A DNA stretch of 64,000 bases, taken from positions 46,889 through 110,888 of IMG/VR virus record IMGVR_UViG_3300046000_004279. The stretch is one strand, 5' to 3'. Made by a program: the position numbers and the translations under genes. The DNA is from a virus. This document shows, piece after piece, positions 5,604 through 14,053 of the stretch (position 1 is its first letter; every line of letters begins with the position of its first letter). The notes beneath the pieces are model-generated. The model did no database searches. It saw only the letters and a program-made list of their open reading frames with translations, and was not told where the DNA came from.

Positions 5604-5966
5604 ATGGCATACTGGGGTTATCACGCGATCTTCGATTGCGCTGCTTGTGATATTGGTCTTATCACTAGCGAGAAAAATGTTTACAATTTCATTAAAGAAC
5701 TTGTCCCTGCGATTGATATGGTAGCCTACGGTGAGCCAATGATCAAACACTTTGCTACTCACGCTATCGACAAAGCTGGTATCAGCTTCTGTCAGATGAT
5801 TGAGACTAGCAGCATTACTGGGCACCTTGTTGATGCAAACGGTGATGCATATATTGACATCTTCTCTTGTAAGCCAGTTGATATTGGCATTGCTCAAGAT
5901 GTTATCACTAAGTATTTCAAGCCATCTAAAGTTCGAGTTAATTTCCTCACTCGCAGTGCTGGATAA
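5604..5966 (+). CDS. speD: S-adenosylmethionine decarboxylase (SpeD family)
   Basis: The 120-residue protein has the length and pattern of class 1 SAM decarboxylase proenzymes, which self-cleave to create a pyruvoyl group and make decarboxylated SAM for spermidine synthesis. In ETSSITGH...DIFSC the spacing from the candidate pyruvoyl Ser to the catalytic His is 5, and from His to Cys is 15, matching the Ser63-His68-Cys83 pattern of the Thermotoga enzyme. One oddity is that the residue before that Ser is Thr, not the usual Glu, so processing may differ. An AGGAG ribosome site precedes the ATG. Related genes occur in marine T4-like phages. Confidence 0.85.
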   Translation: MAYWGYHAIFDCAACDIGLITSEKNVYNFIKELVPAIDMVAYGEPMIKHFATHAIDKAGISFCQMIETSSITGHLVDANGDAYIDIFSCKPVDIGIAQDVITKYFKPSKVRVNFLTRSAG

Positions 5967-5987
5967 TCATACAATTTAGTATTAACG

Positions 5988-6010
5988 CCCCGTAGCTTAT
6001 GGCTACGGGG
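5988..6010 (+). terminator. stem-loop after speD
   Basis: A perfect 9-bp stem CCCCGTAGC/GCTACGGGG with a TTATG loop follows speD by about 20 nt. The trailing sequence is TTGAACTCGTTTAT, with only a weak T-run. It may be a weak terminator or an mRNA-stabilising hairpin separating speD from the radical-SAM operon. Confidence 0.6.
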
Positions 6011-6034
6011 TTGAACTCGTTTATAAGTAGCAGT

Positions 6035-6847
6035 ATGACAAGAACAACACCTTTACCATTCTATCGACCTGAAGATCCATTCTTCTTATATCATGATCTG
6101 TATCCAACAAATCAGGTAAAGCTGTGGTTGGATATTTCAACACATTGCAATGCAAAATGCCCACAATGTCACAGAACAGATGCTAATGGATTAGGTAAAT
6201 CCGATTGGTTACCTGTTGTGCAGTGGTCTTTTGAACAATTCAAGTTTGCATTTCCTCCCAAGACTCTACAGATGTTCAAAGAGATTCAGATCTGCGGTAC
6301 GTGGGGTGATCCTATGATGAACAAAGACATCTATGAGATCATGGAATACATTATGGATAACAGCCGAGGAATCCACGTACTGTTGAACACCAATGGCAGT
6401 ATTCGTGACGAAGAGTGGTGGTGGAAGTTCGGCACAAAGGTCCGTAACCGTTGCACAGTGTTCTGGGCAATTGAGGGGATCACCAACGAACAACATGCAA
6501 TGTATCGTCAGAACACCGACCTTGATAAGGTTCTACGCAACATGGAATCGTTCTCTGCTGCTGGTGGCATAAGCGAAGTATTTACAGTTGTGTTTAAGCA
6601 CAATGAGAAAGATATGTACAACATCGCCAAGGTTAGCAAAGACCTCGGTGCAAGGCAGATCATGTTTGTTCAGTCAAATAGGTTCTACAGACATTCTAAG
6701 TTTGACTTTGTTGATGATCAAGGTGTTGAACAGTCACTATATAGAGCAGAACTACCACCCAACAAAGAGTTCTATTGGAAATCGTGGGATTTGAATAACC
6801 CTGTTGCTATGGAGATTATAAAGAATGAAGCCAGTCGAACGCAATAA
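6035..6847 (+). CDS. radical SAM core protein (split enzyme, pair 1)
   Basis: The 270-residue protein has the radical-SAM cluster motif CNAKCPQC (C38, C42, C45), the ligands of the [4Fe-4S] cluster that cleaves SAM to a 5'-deoxyadenosyl radical. GTWGDPMMN replaces the usual GGEP strand, and a barrel of alternating strands follows. It lacks a C-terminal auxiliary-cluster domain, which is instead encoded by the next, overlapping gene. ATG 6035 is preferred because the longer frame from 5999 starts inside the terminator hairpin. A TATAAGTA box (6022-6029) lies just upstream but would leave almost no leader. Substrate unknown; 8405-9151 is a paralogue. Confidence 0.88.
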   Translation: MTRTTPLPFYRPEDPFFLYHDLYPTNQVKLWLDISTHCNAKCPQCHRTDANGLGKSDWLPVVQWSFEQFKFAFPPKTLQMFKEIQICGTWGDPMMNKDIYEIMEYIMDNSRGIHVLLNTNGSIRDEEWWWKFGTKVRNRCTVFWAIEGITNEQHAMYRQNTDLDKVLRNMESFSAAGGISEVFTVVFKHNEKDMYNIAKVSKDLGARQIMFVQSNRFYRHSKFDFVDDQGVEQSLYRAELPPNKEFYWKSWDLNNPVAMEIIKNEASRTQ

Positions 6848-7232
6848 GTGTGGGGTTGTTTGCGAATGGATGCAGACTGGTCGCATCTTAATTAATCCTG
6901 ATGGGCAAGTGTTACCTTGCTGTTACCTAGCAAATGTGATGTACATGGTTAACAAGCTAGGCACACCCGAGCAGGTGTTGGCTAATAAGAACAATCTAAC
7001 AGACCAGATTGGCCAACGCAACCTGATCCAAAAAGAGTTCTATGAAGAGCCAGTGTTGGTTGAGTATCTTGAGAACAAAGAAAAGTACAGCGTGTTTCAC
7101 ACACCATTCGAAGAAATCATTAATAGTGATTGGTTTACTAAAACATTACCACAATCTTGGGATGATTCTGATAGATTGGTATTACAGTGTGCACAACACT
7201 GTGGAACGGTAAAGCATCGTGGCAGAAAGTAA
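6825..7232 (+). CDS. stand-alone SPASM-like auxiliary Fe-S domain (pair 1)
   Basis: The 135-residue protein is a separate SPASM-type domain: C13 in CEWMQ, the strand GRILINPDG, then PCCYLAN (C32, C33) and C122/C126 near the end. SPASM domains normally follow the radical-SAM core in one chain and bind auxiliary [4Fe-4S] clusters that help hold the substrate. Here the frame is +1 relative to the core gene and overlaps it by 23 nt. GGAG lies 10 nt before the ATG, so independent, coupled translation is likely. The two products probably form one enzyme. A frameshift fusion is possible. The paralogous pair downstream is split at the same place. Confidence 0.78.
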   Translation: MKPVERNKCGVVCEWMQTGRILINPDGQVLPCCYLANVMYMVNKLGTPEQVLANKNNLTDQIGQRNLIQKEFYEEPVLVEYLENKEKYSVFHTPFEEIINSDWFTKTLPQSWDDSDRLVLQCAQHCGTVKHRGRK

Positions 7233-8412
7233 ATTCTGCCCGCTTCCTTGGTTTAACATTACTACAGATGTAAACGGATCTGTTAGACCATGTTGTAGAT
7301 ATGCTCAACCTAGTGAGCAAGTTGATCACAAAATGCCTTGGTTGCAAGATGGTAGCATAAAGTCACTATGGAATGGTCCTGAGATGAGAGGCTTGCGTAA
7401 AGCTTTTCTCAATGGCGAGCAACCAGCCGACTGTAGTTGGTGTTGGAAAGAAGAAGATAACAATATCAAAAGCTACAGACAATTACACATTGATGAGTAT
7501 AGTAGCGATTATGATAATGTTGATTTAACAACTGATTATTCACCAAATCCAATAGTGTTTGACCTAAAACTATCTAATGTGTGCAATTTAAAATGTAGGA
7601 TGTGTGGTCCAACAGCTTCTAGTTCTATCTTAAAAGAACAAAAGACTTACAAATATTTTACAGACCGCGATAAAAAAGAACACGAATACTGGCTAACTAA
7701 TAAAATTCTTGGAACACATAATGAAAAAGATTTCATGGAGTGGTTACCATCTATTGTTGAACTTCAATTTACTGGTGGTGAGCCATTAGTAAGCCCAGAA
7801 AATAAACAATTAATAAAATTAATCTCAGAAACTGAATATGCAAAAAACATTAGTATTCAATTAAACACCAATGCTACACATTTTAACACATCATTTGTTG
7901 AACAATTAAAGAAATTTAAAAAGATTCATATAGACGCTAGTATTGACGATATTGGACCCCGAATTGAATATGCTCGACATGGGTGCAATTGGGAAAACTT
8001 GAATAATAATTTAAAAAGATACAACAGCATAGAAGAAATCAAACTTAACATATGGGCTACGGTAAATAATTACAACATTTGGTATTTGGATGATTTGATT
8101 AATTATTGTGAAGAAAATAATATCGAACTGGCCTTGGGGGCTTTGCACACTCCTAGTGAATTGTCAATTCAATACTTACCAGAACATTTAAAAGATGCTA
8201 TTCGCGAAAAGTATATAAAACCAATTCACTTAGATCCTGTTGCAAATGAATTACGCGCTAAAAGATTAAAACCTATTATTAATTTCTTGGACGCTTCTAA
8301 TGAAAACCGTCTTAAAGAATTTTTAAAAACAACTTGGGTCTATGATCGAATTCGTAAAGAAAAATTTAAAGATGTATTTCCAGAGTGGAGAGATATGATT
8401 TACTATGGATGA
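7219..8412 (+). CDS. N-terminal-twitch radical SAM protein
   Basis: The 397-residue protein starts with a SPASM/twitch-like cysteine domain (C7 in FCPLPW, C25/C26 in RPCCRY, C72 and C75). The radical-SAM core follows, with CNLKCRMC (C122, C126, C129) and TGGEP (185-189). This order defines the twitch-domain radical SAM group, whose members are mostly uncharacterised. GTG is the likely start and overlaps the upstream gene by 14 nt. The second two-thirds of the gene is much more AT-rich than its neighbours, suggesting separate acquisition. Substrate unknown. Confidence 0.85.
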   Translation: MAESKFCPLPWFNITTDVNGSVRPCCRYAQPSEQVDHKMPWLQDGSIKSLWNGPEMRGLRKAFLNGEQPADCSWCWKEEDNNIKSYRQLHIDEYSSDYDNVDLTTDYSPNPIVFDLKLSNVCNLKCRMCGPTASSSILKEQKTYKYFTDRDKKEHEYWLTNKILGTHNEKDFMEWLPSIVELQFTGGEPLVSPENKQLIKLISETEYAKNISIQLNTNATHFNTSFVEQLKKFKKIHIDASIDDIGPRIEYARHGCNWENLNNNLKRYNSIEEIKLNIWATVNNYNIWYLDDLINYCEENNIELALGALHTPSELSIQYLPEHLKDAIREKYIKPIHLDPVANELRAKRLKPIINFLDASNENRLKEFLKTTWVYDRIRKEKFKDVFPEWRDMIYYG

Positions 8413-9151
8413 TTATAAAAGTCTTCTTGATAAGCGACAGCTAACAATGTGGTTGGACATATCAACATATTGTAATGCTGGTTGTCCTCAATGTCACAGA
8501 ACAAACCCAAACGGGTTAGATAAGATCTATTGGTTGCCGCTTGTGCAGTGGTCAATCGATGACTTTAAAAGAGCATTCCCGATCTCATCCATGGCGAGAA
8601 TTGACAAGTTTGATATTTGTGGTACGTGGGGTGATCCTATGATGAACAAAGACATCTATGAGATTGTCGAATACATCATAGAGAATTCTGAATGTACAGT
8701 ACAACTTCACACAAACGGTAGCATGAGAGACAATGACTTTTGGTGGAACCTAGGCGTCCTTTGTGGAAAACGATTGAATGTTCAATTCACAGTTGATGGT
8801 GTTACTGAACAAGAACACGCGTTGTATAGACAAAAAACAAGCCTTGCAAAAACCCTATCTAACATGTTGACATTAACAAGTACGAATGCTACAGCGGGTG
8901 TGTACACTGTGATATTTGAACACAACGAAAGATCTATACAAGATATCGCAAAACTATCTCGTGATCATGGTGCACACTATATAACATTTGTGCCTTCAAA
9001 TAGATTCAAAGTTAATGATGAAGAATTCAATTTTTTTAAATTTACTGATGATAAGGGTGCGGAACAGATGTTTGTTAAGTCAAATTTAAAAAAATACTTA
9101 ACAGGTGCGCTTACTGATAAATTTATTGAAAGTCTTGCCCATGTCTTGTAA
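8405..9151 (+). CDS. radical SAM core protein (split enzyme, pair 2)
   Basis: The 248-residue protein is a paralogue of the gene at 6035. It shares the WLDIST.CNA.CPQCHRT start (C23, C27, C30) and the same GTWGDPMMNKDIYEI segment. Like its paralogue it ends just after the barrel, with no auxiliary domain. It overlaps the preceding gene by 8 nt and the following SPASM-like gene by 11 nt. The duplication kept the split arrangement. Role and substrate unknown. Confidence 0.87.
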   Translation: MDDYKSLLDKRQLTMWLDISTYCNAGCPQCHRTNPNGLDKIYWLPLVQWSIDDFKRAFPISSMARIDKFDICGTWGDPMMNKDIYEIVEYIIENSECTVQLHTNGSMRDNDFWWNLGVLCGKRLNVQFTVDGVTEQEHALYRQKTSLAKTLSNMLTLTSTNATAGVYTVIFEHNERSIQDIAKLSRDHGAHYITFVPSNRFKVNDEEFNFFKFTDDKGAEQMFVKSNLKKYLTGALTDKFIESLAHVL

Positions 9152-9521
9152 AATTGAATGTGAATGGATGCAGAGTAAAAGAATCCTTGTCAATCCTGAT
9201 GGTCAAGTGTGGCCTTGTTGTTATCTTGCTAACAGTACATACATGCGTGCTGCATTAGGTTATCCAGAATCTTATACATCAAAAGAGACGTATAGAATTG
9301 AAAATCAGATTATAAACCTTGAAGATGCTGCTGTACGTACTGGCCAACAGGTTCTGTTAAAAGAATATTTTGATGAGAAAGAACAGTATAATATATTCAA
9401 TCATACGATTGATGAGATTGTTGAATCAAAGTGGTTTGCTGAGACATTACCAAAATCATGGGACGAACCAGAAAGAGTGCTATATCAATGCAAGATCAAT
9501 TGTTCGAAATCGGAAACCTAA
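9141..9521 (+). CDS. stand-alone SPASM-like auxiliary Fe-S domain (pair 2)
   Basis: The 126-residue protein mirrors the SPASM-like protein of pair 1: CEWMQ, a KRILVNPDGQ strand, PCCYLAN and C-terminal cysteines (QCKINC). The start is taken as ATG 9141 (MSCKIECEW), which lies in the last codons of the radical-SAM core gene. A GTG at 9105 would give 12 more residues without known motifs. The frame relation to the core gene is again +1. Confidence 0.76.
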   Translation: MSCKIECEWMQSKRILVNPDGQVWPCCYLANSTYMRAALGYPESYTSKETYRIENQIINLEDAAVRTGQQVLLKEYFDEKEQYNIFNHTIDEIVESKWFAETLPKSWDEPERVLYQCKINCSKSET

Positions 9522-10555
9522 AGACTAGGTGTAAAGCGCCGTTTAACAATCTGTACTTCTCTACATTCGGCAAAGCGGGCCCGTGCTGGCTGCAAGTTAA
9601 TGTCACATCAGATTGGAGTCACACAACATCAATCAAAGACATATGGAACGGACCTGAGTTTAACAAGATCCGCGAAGATCTACTCAACGACAAGTTTTGC
9701 GGTAAATGTGAGATCTGCAAGACAAACTGGGATGACAACGTTTGGCCCCTCGCGCAGGCGTATGACAAGTTTGGTGTACAAGGATATCCCGAATGGCCAT
9801 CTTTGTTTGAGTTAGAGTTAAGCAACCAATGTAATCTTGAGTGCACGATGTGCAGTGGATATCTAAGCAGTGGTATTCGTAAGAATAGAGAAAAACTGCC
9901 ACCACTACCAATGATGTATGATCAGACATTCGTTGATCAGTTGACCGAGTTTGTTCCACATCTGGAAGAAGTACGATTCAATGGTGGTGAGCCATTTGCT
10001 CAGAAGATTGTGCTTGACATTTGTGACATGGTTGCGGGAATCAATCCAGGATTGAAGATCAACATTGCGACCAACGGAACAGTATACAACAAACGCGTTG
10101 AGAAGATCCTACGCCAGAACAATGTACACATGAATGTCAGTATTGACAGCTTGATAAAGGAAAGATATGAAGCAATTCGTATCAATGCAAACTTTGATCA
10201 GCTAATGGCTAACTTTGAGATCTTCCACAAGTATAGTATGGAAGGAAATAAAGAGATGGCTGTAATGGTAAATCCAATGCGCAACAATTGGGATGAGATG
10301 GTTGACTTTTTGCAGTTTGCAAATGATCGTAACATAAATCTTTGGTACAACACAATCAAGTATCCTGAGCATCTTGCAATATGGAATCTTGATTGTGATA
10401 AGTTGGTGGAAATATGTGATACTCTATCTGTAAAGTTAGATCAATACACGCGAAGTGTTAAACATCGTAAGTTCGACAAAGATAACACCTCTACGACTAA
10501 GCATTTGATTGAGAAACAAATAAAGACATGGTTGTTGGATAGCTACACAAGATGA
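9488..10555 (+). CDS. N-terminal-twitch radical SAM protein
   Basis: The 355-residue protein begins with a twitch-type cysteine domain (CKAPFNN, a following PCW, then a CGKCEIC cluster). The core follows, with CNLECTMC (C115, C119, C122 from the chosen start) and NGGEP. ATG 9488 is preferred because the conserved CKAPF block begins soon after it; ATG 9458 would add 10 residues. It overlaps the SPASM-like gene upstream and ends on an ATGA overlap with the next gene. It is homologous in layout to the proteins at 7219 and 10552 but clearly diverged. Substrate unknown. Confidence 0.85.
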   Translation: MQDQLFEIGNLKTRCKAPFNNLYFSTFGKAGPCWLQVNVTSDWSHTTSIKDIWNGPEFNKIREDLLNDKFCGKCEICKTNWDDNVWPLAQAYDKFGVQGYPEWPSLFELELSNQCNLECTMCSGYLSSGIRKNREKLPPLPMMYDQTFVDQLTEFVPHLEEVRFNGGEPFAQKIVLDICDMVAGINPGLKINIATNGTVYNKRVEKILRQNNVHMNVSIDSLIKERYEAIRINANFDQLMANFEIFHKYSMEGNKEMAVMVNPMRNNWDEMVDFLQFANDRNINLWYNTIKYPEHLAIWNLDCDKLVEICDTLSVKLDQYTRSVKHRKFDKDNTSTTKHLIEKQIKTWLLDSYTR

Positions 10556-11784
10556 GTCAAAAAGAATTTGAAAAGCGTAAAAAATATCTTTGCAAGGCCC
10601 CGTTTTCAGGTCTCACTGTTAACCCAACGGGATCTATAACTCTATGTTGTAGTGGTGGACCAGTAACAACTCCTCTTGGTCATATTAGTAAAGTTGACAG
10701 TCTTCAACAGTTTTACAACAGTGAGATAATGGAAAATGTTCGCATTCTTCACGAAAACAAAGCTATAGAACAATCTGTCTGTGCGGGTTGTTATAGACAA
10801 TATGCTGCTGGAAAACACAATATGATGGCCATTTTTAACAACTATTGGCATTGGTCTCGAAACAATTTTGATAATGATTGGTATGCTAGAAAAGACGGTA
10901 TAGATCGGCCATTGAGATTTCTTGAATATACGTGTAGCAACATTTGTAATCAAACGTGCGCGTCCTGTAGCAGTTGGTTTAGCTCTAAGTGGCGCGACTA
11001 TGAGTTAGCATTTACTCTCGACCAACAACATAAATTCGACAAAACCCCTAAACCCATTTTGAGGTTGGGGGAAACGGATATTGATAAGATCATTGATGTT
11101 CTTCCCCACTTAGATTTTCTATCAATGAAGGGGGGCGAACCTTGGGCGGATAAGAACAACGTTAAAATTCTTCAAAAATTGCTAGAAGTTAATCCATCAT
11201 GCACTGTCGATATTGTTTCTAATATGCAATCAATTCCAGAAAGCACTTGGAAAATGCTTGGTGATGTGGACCATAGTTTAACAAAGCTTTGGTTATCCGC
11301 TAGTATAGATGGTGTAGGTGAAGAGTATAATTGGATTCGCGGCGGAAATTTCAACAAAACGGTTGAAAATCTTGAAAGATGGCATGAAGTTACAAAAAAG
11401 AAAATTCGCATTAATCCTTTTGTGTCGATCTTTAACTTTTTTTCTCTAGACAAGATTGTAGATTATTTCGTATCAAAACCTTATGTTGTAGGTGTTAATA
11501 TTTCTAATATAGGCACTTACCCCACATATATTAAATCTCAAAATCTACCAAAATATATAATATTTGAAAAACAAGAATATTATAGAACTAAGTTTAAATC
11601 TTACGACCAAAGCAAATTATTTTGCACCCCTTTATTAGACGATATGAACGAAAGGGAAACTAATTTTATAGAATTAAAAAAATCATTTGAGTGGATTGAA
11701 GTTGTTAACAAGATGAGAGGTTTTGATTTGTTGGATCATGTTCCTGAATTAAAACGTATCAAAGAAGTTATTTGCGATGGGTGA
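10552..11784 (+). CDS. N-terminal-twitch radical SAM protein
   Basis: The 410-residue protein has an N-terminal twitch domain (CKAPFSG at C14, TLCCSGG, CAGC near 77-80) and a radical-SAM core with CNQTCASC (C132, C136, C139) and KGGEP. It starts at the ATGA overlap with the upstream gene and overlaps the carbamoyltransferase gene by 8 nt. Base composition is more AT-rich than that of 8405, 9458 and 11777, especially in the 3' third. It is probably co-translated with its neighbours. Substrate unknown. Confidence 0.85.
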   Translation: MSQKEFEKRKKYLCKAPFSGLTVNPTGSITLCCSGGPVTTPLGHISKVDSLQQFYNSEIMENVRILHENKAIEQSVCAGCYRQYAAGKHNMMAIFNNYWHWSRNNFDNDWYARKDGIDRPLRFLEYTCSNICNQTCASCSSWFSSKWRDYELAFTLDQQHKFDKTPKPILRLGETDIDKIIDVLPHLDFLSMKGGEPWADKNNVKILQKLLEVNPSCTVDIVSNMQSIPESTWKMLGDVDHSLTKLWLSASIDGVGEEYNWIRGGNFNKTVENLERWHEVTKKKIRINPFVSIFNFFSLDKIVDYFVSKPYVVGVNISNIGTYPTYIKSQNLPKYIIFEKQEYYRTKFKSYDQSKLFCTPLLDDMNERETNFIELKKSFEWIEVVNKMRGFDLLDHVPELKRIKEVICDG

Positions 11785-13123
11785 TCAGACATTAACAGGT
11801 CTATCATATGGATTCCATGATGCAGCCATCACTGTTATTGATGGCGATAAAATTATAGAATGTCATCACGCAGAACGATTCTCTAAGATCAAAAACGATC
11901 ACAATCTTTGGCCCGAGTTCAAAACCTATGGTAAGACTGCCTACTATGAACGACCGTTTCTAAAGAACACTCGTAGATTGTTTGCAGGTCAGTCTTGGGT
12001 TAAGAAACCAAAACACGACTATTACGTTCCACATCATTGGTCACACGTTGCTGCTGGATACTACACGAGACCGTTCGTTGAAGAACCTGTATGTGTTGTG
12101 ATTGACGCCGTTGGCGAATGGGACACCGCATCTATTTGGTGGAAAAAGCAGAAGGTGTGGTCAACAAAATACCCTAGATCTCTTGGTCTGTTGTATAGTG
12201 CCATTACCGACTACGTTGGTTTGAAACCAATGGAAGATGAATACATTCTTATGGGGATGGCTGCATATGGCAACTACAGCATTAGGTTAGAAGATGCTAT
12301 ACAGAATCTTATGAAGACCAACCTACACAAAGGATGTCGTTGGGATTATCGACATCTTGGTCAAAACTATAATGACCTTGCTGCAACTGTTCAAAGTGTG
12401 CTAGAAGATAAGATTGTAGAGATTATGGCAATCGCTCGTCAATACTCAAACTATTTGTGTTACGGTGGTGGAGTGGCTCTCAATTGTGTAGCAAACTCAA
12501 AGATCCGACCAATGTTCACAGATGTGTGGATCTTTCCTAGCCCTAGTGATAGTGGCAGTGCATTAGGAGCTGCTGCTGCAATCAACGACAGGATCTTAGA
12601 TTGGCAAGGACCTTATCTTGGTTACGACATTAATAGGGAAATCAATCCAAAAGAAGTAGCACAATATCTCGTTGAAAATAGTGTCTGTGGTGTTGCAAAT
12701 GGTCGTGCAGAGTTTGGACCTCGTGCGTTAGGCAACCGTAGTCTTTTGGCTGATTGTAGACTGCCAATCAACGATACGGTTAACACAATCAAAAAGCGGC
12801 AGAAGTTTAGACCATTCGCCCCCGCAATACTAGCAGAGTTTGCTGATCAGTACTTTGATGGTCCAATGAATGAATATATGCAGTTTGTTGCGAAAGCAAA
12901 GCACGACTACAGATCTGTTACTCACGTTGACGGAACATCGCGAGTTCAGTTGGTAAAGGCTAACTGCAAGTCGGTGTTGAGACCAATACTTGAAGAGTGG
13001 TACGAGTTAACGGGTTGCCCTATGTTGCTAAACACCAGCCTAAATATAAAAGGTCAGCCTTTGGTAAACGATTGGAATGATGCAGAGGCTTTTGCAACTA
13101 CAAATAAAGTAAAGGTTTTTTAA
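11777..13123 (+). CDS. carbamoyltransferase (NodU/CmcH/TobZ family)
   Basis: The 448-residue protein has the two-domain family layout. The N-terminal Kae1-like part has GLSYGFHDAA (H14) and the metal-binding pattern HHWSHVAAGYY, then CYGGGVALNCVAN. The C-terminal part has FGPRALGNRSLLAD. Family enzymes use carbamoyl phosphate and ATP to make carbamoyl-adenylate and transfer the carbamoyl group to a hydroxyl of a sugar or small molecule. It is shorter than typical family members, which I recall as well over 500 residues, but the motifs are intact. Its place directly after five radical-SAM cores suggests a common modification pathway. Target (glycan, nucleotide or DNA base) unknown. Confidence 0.9.
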   Translation: MGDQTLTGLSYGFHDAAITVIDGDKIIECHHAERFSKIKNDHNLWPEFKTYGKTAYYERPFLKNTRRLFAGQSWVKKPKHDYYVPHHWSHVAAGYYTRPFVEEPVCVVIDAVGEWDTASIWWKKQKVWSTKYPRSLGLLYSAITDYVGLKPMEDEYILMGMAAYGNYSIRLEDAIQNLMKTNLHKGCRWDYRHLGQNYNDLAATVQSVLEDKIVEIMAIARQYSNYLCYGGGVALNCVANSKIRPMFTDVWIFPSPSDSGSALGAAAAINDRILDWQGPYLGYDINREINPKEVAQYLVENSVCGVANGRAEFGPRALGNRSLLADCRLPINDTVNTIKKRQKFRPFAPAILAEFADQYFDGPMNEYMQFVAKAKHDYRSVTHVDGTSRVQLVKANCKSVLRPILEEWYELTGCPMLLNTSLNIKGQPLVNDWNDAEAFATTNKVKVF

Positions 13124-13951
13124 ATGAGTTATTTGCTAGCATCGGGATGTAGTTGGACTGACGCCAATTTTAAATCTCCTATTATACCAACCTATGATGT
13201 TTCATTTCCAAAGTGGCCAGCGGTGCTAGGTGAAAAAATGGGAATACAAAAAGTTGTAAATGTTGGCGTTAACGGCGCATCTAACGATTCTATTTTTAAA
13301 AAATGTTACGATGAGATTTCTAAACAAAAACCAAAGTTGGTGTGTATATTAATTACCGATTGGTCAAGACATTCTGTTTTTGATAGTTACGCTTTAAACA
13401 TTATTCATCTTTTAGCAACAGACCGTTCTGTAGCGAACGATGATTTATCCGAAGAGTTGTATTTGCTGCGCGAATGGGTAGGACATGAACATGATGCTGT
13501 GCAGTTTGCTAAACATTTATGGTCATCCACTTTATGTGTAGAAGATATTGTAAGAAATACGTTGCGAGAAATTTGGTTGTTCCAGAATTTTTGTCAACAC
13601 AACAATATTGATTATATTATAATGTCAGGATTGAATCCTATTTATGATTACGGTTTAACTCTTTTAAATAGATTTGAATCCGCCGATTCGACAATTACAA
13701 ATTTTAGTAGTTATATAAAACAGACTCTAACTTCCCCCTATGCAGATAAACTCAATGATAAGAATTTGCTTGGATGGCCATTCTTTGCAGAAATTGGTGG
13801 ATATAGCGTTTGGTCAGATTGGGCAGACAAGGGATACGACGATGTTTTTGTCCATAAAGATTTTGATAGTCACCCCAATGGTTTAGGTCATCAACTAATA
13901 GCAGAAATGTTTTATAAAGGATATCAAGACATATATGGTAAAATATCTTAA
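13124..13951 (+). CDS. SGNH/GDSL hydrolase-like protein
   Basis: The 275-residue protein has block I as GCSWT (8-12), block II as GVNGASND, and the C-terminal D-x-HPN block as DSHPNGLGH. These supply the Ser, Gly, Asn and Asp/His of SGNH hydrolases, which act as esterases or acyl/acetyl hydrolases, often on glycans. The ATG directly follows the carbamoyltransferase stop, so it is the last gene of the radical-SAM operon. The sequence is AT-rich compared with its neighbour. It could remove or transfer an acyl group in the same pathway, but that is inference. Confidence 0.75.
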   Translation: MSYLLASGCSWTDANFKSPIIPTYDVSFPKWPAVLGEKMGIQKVVNVGVNGASNDSIFKKCYDEISKQKPKLVCILITDWSRHSVFDSYALNIIHLLATDRSVANDDLSEELYLLREWVGHEHDAVQFAKHLWSSTLCVEDIVRNTLREIWLFQNFCQHNNIDYIIMSGLNPIYDYGLTLLNRFESADSTITNFSSYIKQTLTSPYADKLNDKNLLGWPFFAEIGGYSVWSDWADKGYDDVFVHKDFDSHPNGLGHQLIAEMFYKGYQDIYGKIS

Positions 13952-13958
13952 ATATCAT

Positions 13959-13987
13959 TTGACAATTATAAGAATGTACTATAATAT
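13959..13987 (+). promoter_or_regulatory. sigma70-type promoter
   Basis: A perfect TTGACA (13959-13964) is followed by TAATAT (13982-13987) after 17 bp, or by TATAAT (13980-13985) after 15 bp. It begins a new unit after the radical-SAM operon. Confidence 0.72.
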
Positions 13988-14053
13988 ATGGTTTAAACGT
14001 AAAAAACGCAAACCAAATCAACTTTACATTTATGAACAACGCAAGGATAAGTG

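Noticed and set aside
5999-6034. Upstream ATG of the first radical-SAM gene
   Set aside because: It lies within the loop of the terminator hairpin and adds residues without family features; ATG 6035 is used instead.
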